The notes under the pieces are model-generated. The model was not told where the DNA came from. It saw nothing but the letters and a program-made list of their open reading frames with translations, and did not search any database. This document shows positions 31,885-39,808 of a stretch of 64,000 bases of DNA, in pieces. The position numbers were made by a program, and so were the translations under genes. The first letter of the stretch is position 1; every line of letters starts with the position of its first letter. The stretch is from NCBI RefSeq assembly GCF_041262525.1, contig NZ_JBGCCK010000002.1, forward strand, positions 397,388 to 461,387, written 5' to 3'. The stretch comes from Streptacidiphilus sp041262525. GTDB taxonomy: Bacteria; Actinomycetota; Actinomycetes; Streptomycetales; Streptomycetaceae.

Positions 31885-32036
31885 GAATTATTGATTTACG
31901 GCGGCAATGACGAGGAAGTCCGGTGCGAGTCCGGCGCGGTCCCGCCACTGTCAGCGGGGAGGCGGAGCGCCGCCCCGCGAGCCAGGAACTCTGGCCGCCG
32001 TCACCACGAGCCGGGGCGCGGACCCCGAGTGAGGAC
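31885..32036 (+). promoter_or_regulatory. Cobalamin (B12) riboswitch 2
   Basis: The aptamer core is GGAAGTCCGGTGCGAGTCC ... CCGCCACTGT (31914-31951), with the B12-box strand AGCCAGGAAC at 31980-31989. A stem pairs CGGCGGC (31899-31905) with GCCGCCG (31994-32000). The hairpin CGGGG-CGCGGA-CCCCG at 32012-32027 matches riboswitch 1 in loop and position, with a compensatory change in the stem. The ribosome site GAGGAC of cobI follows directly, pointing to translational control. Confidence 0.95.
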
Positions 32037-32043
32037 TGCTGCC

Positions 32044-32814
32044 GTGCGCGTACGCGCGTCTGGCCCACGCCTGATCGGCGTGGGCATGGGACCGGGTGAC
32101 CCCGAGTTGGTCACCGTCAAGGCCGTGCGTGTACTGCGCGAAGCGGACGCCGTGGTCGTGCCGGTGATGGACAGTGGTGAGACCGGGCGCGCCGAGGCCA
32201 CCGTGCTGCATCACGCCGACGCCGCGAAGATCGTGCGGGTCGTCTTCGCGCTGAACGAGCGCGAGGACCGGGCCCGACGCGAGGCCGCCTGGGACGAGGC
32301 CGGCGCGTGCGTCGCGGAGCTGCTGCGGGAGCGTGACGGCGACGACGACGGGTCTCACGGAGCGACGGTCGCCTTCGCGACGATCGGCGACCCGAACGTC
32401 TACTCCACCTTCACCTATCTGGCCCACACCCTGCGCGAGCTGGTCCCCGACCTGACGGTCGAGACCGTCCCCGGGATCACCGCGATGCAGGACCTCGCCG
32501 CCCGCAGCGGCACCGTCCTCGCCGAGGGCACCGAGCCGCTGACGCTGGTTCCGGTGACGGCCGGAGCCGCCGTGCTGAAGGAGGCCCTGGCCGGGCCGGG
32601 CACCGTCGTCGCCTACAAGTTCGGCCGCCTGGCCGCGCAGGTCGGGGACGCGCTGCGCGAGGCCGACCGCGAAGGAAACGCCGTCTGGGGCGCGGCGCTC
32701 GGCCTGCCGGACGAGCAGCTGAGCGAGCCAGGAACACCGATCGACGGCACGCTGCCGTATCTGTCGACGCTGATCGCTCCGGCGCGGCGCGAGGGCCGAG
32801 GGGGAAAGCTGTGA
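32044..32814 (+). CDS. cobI: Precorrin-2 C20-methyltransferase
   Basis: 256 residues of the SAM-dependent tetrapyrrole methylase fold. It methylates C20 of precorrin-2 or its cobalt form. Motifs: LIGVGMGPGDPELVTVKAV at the N-terminus, FATIGDPNVYSTFTYL (about residue 110) and VETVPGITAMQDLAA. The start is GTG 32044 with GAGGAC seven bases upstream at the end of the riboswitch. First gene of operon 2; it overlaps cobM by GTGA. Confidence 0.94.
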   Translation: MRVRASGPRLIGVGMGPGDPELVTVKAVRVLREADAVVVPVMDSGETGRAEATVLHHADAAKIVRVVFALNEREDRARREAAWDEAGACVAELLRERDGDDDGSHGATVAFATIGDPNVYSTFTYLAHTLRELVPDLTVETVPGITAMQDLAARSGTVLAEGTEPLTLVPVTAGAAVLKEALAGPGTVVAYKFGRLAAQVGDALREADREGNAVWGAALGLPDEQLSEPGTPIDGTLPYLSTLIAPARREGRGGKL

Positions 32815-33713
32815 CCAGCGCGAACACCACTGAGAACGCCACCGGGACCGGAACTGCGACGGCGACCGCGATCGGCAAGGTGACCTTCGTCGGGGCCGGG
32901 CCCGGCGCCGCCGACCTGCTGACCTTCCGCGCCGCCCGCGCCATCGCCGACGCGGACACCGTGATCTGGGCCGCCAGCCTGGTCCAGGCCGAGGTCCTGG
33001 AGCACGCCCGCGAGGGTGCGGAGATCCTCGACTCCTCGCTGATCCCGATGGAGGACGTGCTCGCCGTCTACGAGCGCGCCGCCCGCGAGGGCACGCGCGT
33101 CGCCCGGATCCACTCCGGCGACCCTTCGCTGTGGGGCGCCGTGCAGGAGCAGCTGGACCGCTGCCGTGAGCTCGGCCTGGAGACGGAGATCGTCCCCGGC
33201 GTCTCTTCCTTCGCGGCCGTCGCGGCGCTGGCCCAGCGGGAGTTGACGATCCCGGAGGTCGCGCAGAGCGTCATCCTCACCCGGCTGGGCGGCGGCAAGA
33301 CGCCGATGCCGCCGGGCGAGGAGGTGCGCGAGTTCGCCCGCCACGGAACGACGATGGCGATCTTCCTCTCCGCCGCCCGCACGAAGCAGCTGGTCGAGGA
33401 GCTCCTGGAGGGCGGCTACGCGCCCGAGACGCCGGTCGTCGTCGCCTACCAGGCGACCTGGCCGGAAGAGCTGCTGCTGACCTGCACCGTCGCCACGCTG
33501 GAGGCGACGGTCAAGGAGCACAAGCTCTGGAAGCACACGCTCTTCCTGGTCGGCCCGGCGCTGGCGGCCGAGGGCACCCGCTCGCACCTCTACCACCCCG
33601 GCCACTTCCACACCTTCCGCAAGGCCGACCGCGCGGCCCGGCGTTCGCTCAAGGCCGTCGGCGCCAACGCCGGAGGCGAGCTCGCGCCGACGGCCACCGA
33701 CAGCCATGGCTGA
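32811..33713 (+). CDS. cobM: Precorrin-4 C11-methyltransferase
   Basis: 300 residues. The tetrapyrrole methylase shows VTFVGAGPGAADLLTFRAA after a Thr/Ala-rich N-terminal extension of about 20 residues. ASLVQAEVLEHA, RIHSGDPSLWGAVQEQ and EIVPGVSSFAAVAA identify the CobM/CbiF subgroup. It methylates C11 of the contracted ring intermediate. The start is GTG 32811, coupled to cobI; its 3' end overlaps cbiD by 8 bp. Confidence 0.94.
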   Translation: MTSANTTENATGTGTATATAIGKVTFVGAGPGAADLLTFRAARAIADADTVIWAASLVQAEVLEHAREGAEILDSSLIPMEDVLAVYERAAREGTRVARIHSGDPSLWGAVQEQLDRCRELGLETEIVPGVSSFAAVAALAQRELTIPEVAQSVILTRLGGGKTPMPPGEEVREFARHGTTMAIFLSAARTKQLVEELLEGGYAPETPVVVAYQATWPEELLLTCTVATLEATVKEHKLWKHTLFLVGPALAAEGTRSHLYHPGHFHTFRKADRAARRSLKAVGANAGGELAPTATDSHG

Positions 33714-34842
33714 GCTGCGGGAGCCCGATCTTCCGCGCACCGCGAAGGTGCGTCAGGGTCCGCTGCGAAGCGGCTGGACCACCGGCACCTGCGCCTCCGC
33801 CGCCGCACGCGCGGCGGCGCTGCTGCTGGTCGGCGGCGAACCGCAGGCGCAGGTCGACGTCGCGCTGCCTTCGGGCAACCGGGTCGGCTTCGCCGTCGAG
33901 CGGTGCGAACTGCTGCGCCCGGGGCGGGCGGAGGCCGTCGTGGTGAAGGACGCCGGGGACGACCCGGACGTCACCCACGGCGCGCATCTGACGGCCACGG
34001 TGGCATGGCGGGACGAGCCCGGCATCGCCCTGCACGGCGGGGTGGGCGTGGGCGTGGTGACCAAGCCGGGCCTCGGCCTCGAGGTGGGCGGCCCCGCCAT
34101 CAATCCGGTGCCGCGCGCGATGATCACGCAGGCGGTCGGCGAGGTCGTGGACCTCGCCGAGCGCGGCGTGGACGTGACGATCAGCGTGCCGGACGGCGAG
34201 CAGCGGGCGCGCAAGACGACCAACGCCAAGCTCGGCATCATCGGCGGCATCTCGATCCTCGGCACCACCGGGATCGTCCGGCCGTTCTCGACCGCGTCCT
34301 GGCGGGCCTCGGTCGAGCAGGCCGTATCGGTCGCGGCCGCGCAGGGCGAGCGGGCGATCGTGCTGTGCACGGGCGGGCGGACGGAGAAGGGCGCGATGGC
34401 GCTGATCCCTTCGCTCCCCGACGTCTGCTTCGTCGAGGTCGGCGACTTCACCGGTGCTGCCCTGCGCCGCGCGGTCGAGGGCGGGATGGAGCGCGCGGTC
34501 TTCGTCGGCATGGTCGGCAAGCTGACCAAGCTGGCGGCGGGCGTGCTGATGACCCATTACACGCGGTCGAAGGTGGACACGAACGTGCTCGCCGAGATCA
34601 CAGCGGCGGTCGGCTCGCCGGCCGAGGTCGTGGCCGAGGTGGCGGCAGCCAACACCGCGCGGCACGCCTACGAGCTCTGGGACGCGGCGGGGGTGCTGGC
34701 CCCGGCCGGGCTGCTGCTGTGCGAGCAGGTCGCGGACGTGATGGTGCGGTTCAGCGAGGGGAAGCTCGCGGCCGAGGTCGCGATGGTCGACTTCACCGGG
34801 CGAGCAGTGATCGCTTCGACGGGCGGGGTGCTGCTGCCGTGA
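33706..34842 (+). CDS. cbiD: Cobalt-precorrin-5B C1-methyltransferase CbiD
   Basis: 378 residues. CbiD methylates C1 in the cobalt-early pathway and is unrelated to the other methylases. Family signatures: LRSGWTTGTCASAAARAA (N-terminal), VKDAGDDPDVTHGAHL, GVGVGVVTKPGLGLEVG and NPVPRAMI. ATG 33706 lies in the end of cobM. Its presence implies a cobalt-containing substrate, which contrasts with CobN in operon 1. It overlaps cobL by GTGA. Confidence 0.95.
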   Translation: MAELREPDLPRTAKVRQGPLRSGWTTGTCASAAARAAALLLVGGEPQAQVDVALPSGNRVGFAVERCELLRPGRAEAVVVKDAGDDPDVTHGAHLTATVAWRDEPGIALHGGVGVGVVTKPGLGLEVGGPAINPVPRAMITQAVGEVVDLAERGVDVTISVPDGEQRARKTTNAKLGIIGGISILGTTGIVRPFSTASWRASVEQAVSVAAAQGERAIVLCTGGRTEKGAMALIPSLPDVCFVEVGDFTGAALRRAVEGGMERAVFVGMVGKLTKLAAGVLMTHYTRSKVDTNVLAEITAAVGSPAEVVAEVAAANTARHAYELWDAAGVLAPAGLLLCEQVADVMVRFSEGKLAAEVAMVDFTGRAVIASTGGVLLP

Positions 34843-36101
34843 TCACCGTCCTCGGCGAAGCCCAGCCCTCAGCCGCCTTCGTCGCCCAGTCCGCCCTCGT
34901 CCTCGGTGCGCGCCGCCACCTCGACGCCGCGCAGGTCCCTGGCGACCGCGCGCTCGTGCTCGGTCCGCTCGCGCCCGCGCTCGATGCCGTCGCCGCGCTG
35001 CGCGACAAGGACCCGGACGTCCGCGTCCTCGTTCTCGCCTCCGGCGACCCGGGGTTCTTCGGCATCGTCCGCGCCCTGGCCGAACGCTTCGGCACGGCCG
35101 CGCTCGACGTGCGCCCCGGCGTGAGCAGCATCGCGCGCGCCTTCGCCCGCCTCGGCGCGCCGTGGGACGACGCCGTCGTGGTCAGCGCCCACGGGCGCGA
35201 TCCGCGCCGGGCGTTCAACATCTGCCGCTCGCAGCGGAAGGTCGCGGTACTGACCGCGCCGGGCGCCGGCCCGGCCGAGATCGGTGCCGCCCTGCTCGCC
35301 ATGCCGGGCCTGCACCGCCGCCTCGTCGTCGCCGCCGACCTCGGAGGCCCAGCCGAGAGCGTCATCGAACTCACACCCGCCGAGGCCGCCGCGCGCGACT
35401 GGCCCGCCGTCAACGTGGTCCTGTGCCTGGCCGACGAAACCGCGGTCGAGGACACGATGCGCGCCGTCGCCGGCTACCAGGGACCGCCCGAGGGCGGCTG
35501 GGCACTGCCGGAGGAGGCCTTCGAGCACCGCGACGCGATGCTCACCAAGGCCGAGGTCCGCGCCTTCGCGCTGGCCCGGCTCGGTCCGCGCCTCGGCGAG
35601 CTGGTCTGGGACGTCGGCGCCGGCAGCGGCTCGGTCGCCGTCGAGTGCGCGCGCCTGGGCGCGGCGGCCGTCGCGCTGGAGCGCGCGGCCGATGGCGTGG
35701 CCCGCATCCGCGCCAACGCCGAAGCGCATGGGGTCGGCCACGCCGTCGCCGTCGTGCACGGCAGCGCACCGGACGCGCTCGCCCAACTCCCAGCCCCCGA
35801 CGCCGTCTTCGTCGGCGGCGGCGGTGCGGACCTGCCCGCCGTCGTGGCCGCCGCGAGCGCGCGGGCCCGTCGCACGGTCGTCGTCACGCTGGCGGCCCTG
35901 GACCGCGTCCCCGAGGTGCGCCGCACCCTGCTCGCCGCCGGATTCACAGCGGATGGCGTGCAGTTGCAGGCCAACCGCCTCGCACCGCTGCCCGGCGAGG
36001 TCACCCGGCTCGCCGCAACCAACCCCGTCTTCGTCCTCTGGGGCACGCGCCTCGCCTCTCCCTCGCCCGACTCTTCGCACCACACAGGAGTACTGACGTG
36101 A
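34839..36101 (+). CDS. cobL: Precorrin-6Y C5,15-methyltransferase (decarboxylating), CbiE-CbiT fusion
   Basis: 420 residues. Residues ~1-200 form the CbiE tetrapyrrole methylase (VLVLASGDPGFFGIVRAL, DVRPGVSSIARAFARLG). Residues ~225-420 form the CbiT Rossmann methyltransferase with the SAM loop VWDVGAGSGSVAVECARLG near residue 258. It methylates C5 and C15 and decarboxylates the C12 acetate. The start is GTG 34839, overlapping the cbiD stop; its stop overlaps the next GTG. Confidence 0.94.
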   Translation: MITVLGEAQPSAAFVAQSALVLGARRHLDAAQVPGDRALVLGPLAPALDAVAALRDKDPDVRVLVLASGDPGFFGIVRALAERFGTAALDVRPGVSSIARAFARLGAPWDDAVVVSAHGRDPRRAFNICRSQRKVAVLTAPGAGPAEIGAALLAMPGLHRRLVVAADLGGPAESVIELTPAEAAARDWPAVNVVLCLADETAVEDTMRAVAGYQGPPEGGWALPEEAFEHRDAMLTKAEVRAFALARLGPRLGELVWDVGAGSGSVAVECARLGAAAVALERAADGVARIRANAEAHGVGHAVAVVHGSAPDALAQLPAPDAVFVGGGGADLPAVVAAASARARRTVVVTLAALDRVPEVRRTLLAAGFTADGVQLQANRLAPLPGEVTRLAATNPVFVLWGTRLASPSPDSSHHTGVLT

Positions 36102-37819
36102 TCGGCCTGATCGCCGCCACCGCCGCAGGCCGCCAGGCCGCCACCCAACTCGCCGAGGCCCTGCGGCCCGACGAGACCCGCGTCTACGAGGGCCCGGTCG
36201 GCGAGGCGCTGCGCCGCGCGTACGGCGAGTGCAGCCAACTCGTCTGCTTCCTCGCCACCGGCGCGACTGTGCGTCTGCTCGCGCCGCTGCTCGCGGCGGA
36301 GGGCTCCGACAAGCACAGCGACCCCGGCGTGGTGTGCGTCGACGAGGCGCGCCGCTTCGCCGTCGCGCTCGTCGGCGGGCACGAGGGCGGCGCGAACGCG
36401 CTGGCCGCGCGGGTCGCGGCCGCCCTGGACGCACAGCCCGTCGTCACCACCGCGACCGACGCCATCGGCCTGCCGGGCCTGGACACGCTCGGCCTGGCCG
36501 TCACCGGCGAGGTCGCGGCGGTCAGCCGCGCGATCCTCGACGGCGCGCCGGTGCGCCTGCTCGGCGGCGACCGCTTCCCGCTCCCCGCGCTGCCGACGAA
36601 CGTGTCGGGCGATGCCCCGGCGGGCTCCCCGACGATCGTCGTGGGCGACGAACTGCCAGACAGCCAGGCGGGTCCGACCATCCACCTGTTCACGCCCAGC
36701 CTCGTCGTGGGCGTCGGCGCGAGCAAGGGCGCCCCGACGGACGAGATCCTCACCCTCGTCCGCGCCACGCTCGCCGACGCGGGCCTGAGCGAGCGCGGGC
36801 TGCACAGCCTCGCCAGCGTCGACGCCAAGGCGGAGGAGCCCGGACTGCTTGCCGCAGCCGCCGAACTCGGCGTCCCGGTGCGGTTCTTCCGCGCGGCCGA
36901 GCTCGCCGCCGTGGCCGTGCCCAACCCGTCGGACGCACCGCTCGACGCCGTCGGCACCCCGAGCGTCGCCGAGGCGGCGGCCCTGCTCGGCGCGGGGGCG
37001 CACGAACTCATGGTCCCCAAGCGCAAGTCGGCTCCCGAGGGTCGCGCCGCGATGGCGACCGTCGCCGTCGCCCGCCGCCCGGCACGCGGTCGGCTCGCCG
37101 TCGTCGGCCTCGGCCCCGGCGCGCGCGACCTGGTCACCGAGCGCGCTCGCACGGAGCTGCGCCGCGCGTCCGTCATCGTCGGGCTTGACCAGTACGTCGA
37201 CCAGATCCGCGACCTGCTCCGCCCCGGCGTCCGGATCGAGGCCACCGGCCTCGGCGCGGAGGAGGAGCGCGCCCGCAGCGCGGTGCGGCTGGCGCAGCAG
37301 GGCCTCGCCGTCGCGCTGATCGGCAGCGGCGACGCGGGCGTCTACGCGATGGCGTCCCCGGCTCTGGCCGAGGCGGGTGACGACATCGACGTGGTCGGCG
37401 TCCCCGGCGTCACCGCGGCGATGGCGGCGGCGTCGCTGCTGGGCGCGCCGCTCGGCCACGACCACGTCTCGATCAGCCTCTCCGACCTGCACACGCCCTG
37501 GGAGGTGATCGAGCGCCGCGTCCGCGCGGCGGCCGAGGCGGACTTGGTCGTCACCTTCTACAACCCGCGCAGTCGCGCCCGTGACTGGCAGCTGCCGAAG
37601 GCTCTCGCCATCCTCTCCGAGCACCGCGACGCGCCCACCACTCCGGTCGGCATCGCCCGCTCCGTCTCCCGCCCGGACGAGTGGCACAAGGTCACCACGC
37701 TGGCGACGCTGGACCCGGCAGAGGTCGACATGTTCACCGTGGTGACGGTCGGCAACACCGCTTCGCGGGAGATCGCCGGCCGCTTCGTCACCCCGCGCGG
37801 CTACCGGTGGCAGGAGTGA
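36098..37819 (+). CDS. cobJ: Fused CbiG (cobalt-precorrin-5A hydrolase) and CobJ (C17-methyltransferase)
   Basis: 573 residues in two parts. Residues ~1-325 are CbiG, which opens the ring lactone and releases acetaldehyde: ATGATVRLLAPLL, VVGVGASKGAPTDEIL and SLASVDAKAEEPGLL. Residues ~330-573 are the CobJ/CbiH methylase that drives ring contraction: LAVVGLGPGARDLVTERAR, IGSGDAGVYAMASP, VVGVPGVTAAMAAASLLGAP and TFYNPRSRARDWQL. CAGGAG lies seven bases before GTG 36098, which overlaps cobL. The fusion couples consecutive steps. Confidence 0.94.
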   Translation: MIGLIAATAAGRQAATQLAEALRPDETRVYEGPVGEALRRAYGECSQLVCFLATGATVRLLAPLLAAEGSDKHSDPGVVCVDEARRFAVALVGGHEGGANALAARVAAALDAQPVVTTATDAIGLPGLDTLGLAVTGEVAAVSRAILDGAPVRLLGGDRFPLPALPTNVSGDAPAGSPTIVVGDELPDSQAGPTIHLFTPSLVVGVGASKGAPTDEILTLVRATLADAGLSERGLHSLASVDAKAEEPGLLAAAAELGVPVRFFRAAELAAVAVPNPSDAPLDAVGTPSVAEAAALLGAGAHELMVPKRKSAPEGRAAMATVAVARRPARGRLAVVGLGPGARDLVTERARTELRRASVIVGLDQYVDQIRDLLRPGVRIEATGLGAEEERARSAVRLAQQGLAVALIGSGDAGVYAMASPALAEAGDDIDVVGVPGVTAAMAAASLLGAPLGHDHVSISLSDLHTPWEVIERRVRAAAEADLVVTFYNPRSRARDWQLPKALAILSEHRDAPTTPVGIARSVSRPDEWHKVTTLATLDPAEVDMFTVVTVGNTASREIAGRFVTPRGYRWQE

Positions 37820-38271
37820 GCGGGGCGCCAGTCCACTCCGGGGGCAGCGGAGCCGGGAGCGAAAGGCGCGCAGCCGACCTGGCCCCGCGCACGCTGAGGC
37901 CCGCCGTCCACTGCTTCCGAGGAACCTCGCCCAGCGGCGGGGCCGAAGCGCGAGAAGGCGAGTGGACCCTGCGCGAGCCGGACTCGGCCGCCCCCGGAAC
38001 CCAGGCCGTGCCCAGCTCACCGCCGCGCGCAGCGCGTTTCGCGCCCGTGGCGGTCAGTGACCGCTGTCAGGGGTGCGGGGCCTGCCTGTTGACCTGCCCC
38101 ACCCATGCCATCCGCCCGCACGGCAACCCGCTGCTGGTCCTCGCGGACCTCTGCACCGGCTGCCTCGAGTGCCTGGACGTCTGCCCGGTCGACGCGATCG
38201 ACGTGCTCGACTCGATCGACACGTTCGGCGCGATCGGCCTCGTCGACCACCCACTGGAGCCCACCCCATGA
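37816..38271 (+). CDS. 4Fe-4S ferredoxin-like protein in the cobalamin operon
   Basis: 151 residues if it starts at GTG 37816 (GTGA overlap with the upstream gene). The C-terminal ~75 residues hold two clusters: CQGCGACLLTCP and CTGCLECLDVCP, a bacterial 2[4Fe-4S] ferredoxin. The N-terminal ~75 residues are Gly/Ser/Arg/Pro-rich with no recognisable fold. A start near 38047 would give a plain ferredoxin but has no ribosome site. The cobH ATG overlaps its stop. It may supply electrons to a reductive step (no cobK-type reductase is present here) or to the Fe-S site of CbiX; both are inference. Confidence 0.8.
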   Translation: MSGAPVHSGGSGAGSERRAADLAPRTLRPAVHCFRGTSPSGGAEAREGEWTLREPDSAAPGTQAVPSSPPRAARFAPVAVSDRCQGCGACLLTCPTHAIRPHGNPLLVLADLCTGCLECLDVCPVDAIDVLDSIDTFGAIGLVDHPLEPTP

Positions 38272-38885
38272 CTCGCCGTCAGGTCCATCCCATCGAGCAG
38301 GAGTCCTACCGAAGGCTGCGGGCCCGCGCCGACACCTCGCACCTGCCGCCGTTGACCCGCGCCGTCGCGGAGCGAATCGTGCACTCCAGCGCCGACCTCG
38401 CCTACCTCGACGACCTGGTGATCGCCGACGAGTCCGTGCTGCGCGCCGCCGCCGACGCGCTCGCCGCGGGCGCGCCGCTGGTCGCGGACGTGGAGATGGT
38501 CGCGGCCGGGATCACCAAGCGGCAGGCGCTCTGCCGGGTCCGCGAGGCCAAGGGCGACCCGGCCACCGGACTCACCCGCTCCGCCGCTGCCGTGCGGATG
38601 GCCCTGGACGAGGTCGGCCACGGCGCCGTCTGGGTGATCGGCTGCGCGCCGACCGCGCTGGAGGAGCTGCTGCTGCTCGACGCGCGCCCCGCGCTGGTGA
38701 TCGGCCTGCCGGTCGGCTTCGTCGGCGCGGCCGAATCCAAGGCCGCGCTGCGCGCGTCGGGGCTGCCCGCCGTGAGCAACATCTCCGAGAAGGGCGGCTC
38801 CGCCGTCGCCGCAGCCGCCGCCAACGCCCTGCTCTACCCCGATCTTTACGAGACTGCCCCCGCTTCCCCCGAGGAGAACCTGTGA
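38268..38885 (+). CDS. cobH: Precorrin-8X methylmutase
   Basis: 205 residues. It moves the methyl group from C11 to C12 to give hydrogenobyrinic or cobyrinic acid. Family features: HPIEQESYRRLRA, RIVHSSAD (catalytic His), VADVEMVAAGITKR, IGLPVGFVGAAESKAAL and GGSAVAAAAANALL. ATG 38268 overlaps the ferredoxin stop by 4 bp. Cytoplasmic. Confidence 0.95.
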   Translation: MTRRQVHPIEQESYRRLRARADTSHLPPLTRAVAERIVHSSADLAYLDDLVIADESVLRAAADALAAGAPLVADVEMVAAGITKRQALCRVREAKGDPATGLTRSAAAVRMALDEVGHGAVWVIGCAPTALEELLLLDARPALVIGLPVGFVGAAESKAALRASGLPAVSNISEKGGSAVAAAAANALLYPDLYETAPASPEENL

Positions 38886-39808
38886 CCTCCCCCGCCCTGC
38901 TGCTCGTCGGCCACGGAACCCGCGACGACGCCGGCGCGGAGGCCTTCCGCGACTTCGTCGAGTCCCTCAAGGCGCGGCTCCCCGAGGTGCCCGTCGGCGG
39001 CGGCTTCATCGAGCTCTCGCCTCCGCCGCTCGCCGACGCCGTCGCCGAGCTCGTCGGCCAGGGCGCGAAGCACTTCGCCGCCGTGCCGCTGGTGCTGGTC
39101 TCCGCCGGACACGCCAAAGGCGACATCCCCGCCGCGCTGGTGCGCGAGCGCGAGCGCCACGCGGGCACCAGCTTCCGCTACGGCCGCCCGCTCGGCCCGC
39201 ACCCGTCGCTGCTCACCGTGCTGGAGCGACGACTTGACGAGGTCGTGACGCCGGAGGAGCGGGCCGACACCACCGTGCTGCTGGTCGGGCGCGGCTCGAC
39301 CGACCCCGACGCGAACGCCGAAGTCGCCAAGGTGGCCCGGCTGTTCTGGGAGGGCCGCGGGCTCGCCGGCGTCGAGACGGCCTTCGTCTCGCTCGCCGCG
39401 CCGGACGTGCCGACGGGACTGACCCGCTGCCGCCTGCTCGGCGCCAAGCGGATCGTGGTGCTGCCGTACTTCCTGTTCACCGGCATCCTGCCGGACCGCG
39501 TCGAGGCGCAGACCAGCGAGTGGGCCGCCGTCCACCCGGAGCTGGTCGTGCGCCAGGCGGGTGTGCTCGGCGCGACCGAGGAGCTGGCCGAACTGGTGCT
39601 GGAGCGCTACCGCGAGACCCAGGCCGGGGATCTGCGGATGAACTGCGACACCTGCGTCTACCGGATCGCGATGCCGGGCTTCGAGGCCAAGGTCGGCGCC
39701 CCCCAGCGCCCGCACCACCACCCCGACGACCCCGCCCACGACGACGGTCACGGACACGGCCACGGCGACCACCACCACGGCCACCACTCTCCCAGCCATG
39801 CCCACTGA
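38882..39808 (+). CDS. cbiX: Sirohydrochlorin cobaltochelatase-like protein CbiX with His-rich tail
   Basis: 308 residues with two CbiX-type chelatase halves: LLLVGHGTRDDAGAEAF with PLVLVSAGHAKGDIP, and VLLVGRGSTDPDANAEV with VLPYFLFTGILPDRV. His in GHGT and in SAGHAKGD are the expected metal ligands; the second half reads GRGS, so only the first half looks complete. The C-terminus has MNCDTCVYR, an MxCxxC motif seen in Fe-S-bearing CbiX proteins, and then a tail with about 20 His in the last 45 residues, likely for metal storage or delivery. It inserts cobalt early in the pathway. The start is GTG 38882, overlapping cobH. Confidence 0.92.
   Translation: MTSPALLLVGHGTRDDAGAEAFRDFVESLKARLPEVPVGGGFIELSPPPLADAVAELVGQGAKHFAAVPLVLVSAGHAKGDIPAALVRERERHAGTSFRYGRPLGPHPSLLTVLERRLDEVVTPEERADTTVLLVGRGSTDPDANAEVAKVARLFWEGRGLAGVETAFVSLAAPDVPTGLTRCRLLGAKRIVVLPYFLFTGILPDRVEAQTSEWAAVHPELVVRQAGVLGATEELAELVLERYRETQAGDLRMNCDTCVYRIAMPGFEAKVGAPQRPHHHPDDPAHDDGHGHGHGDHHHGHHSPSHAH

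Noticed and set aside
33706..37819. A cobK/cbiJ reductase hidden in the cob operon
   Set aside because: Every frame between cobI and cobC is accounted for by other enzymes; none has a precorrin-6 reductase pattern.
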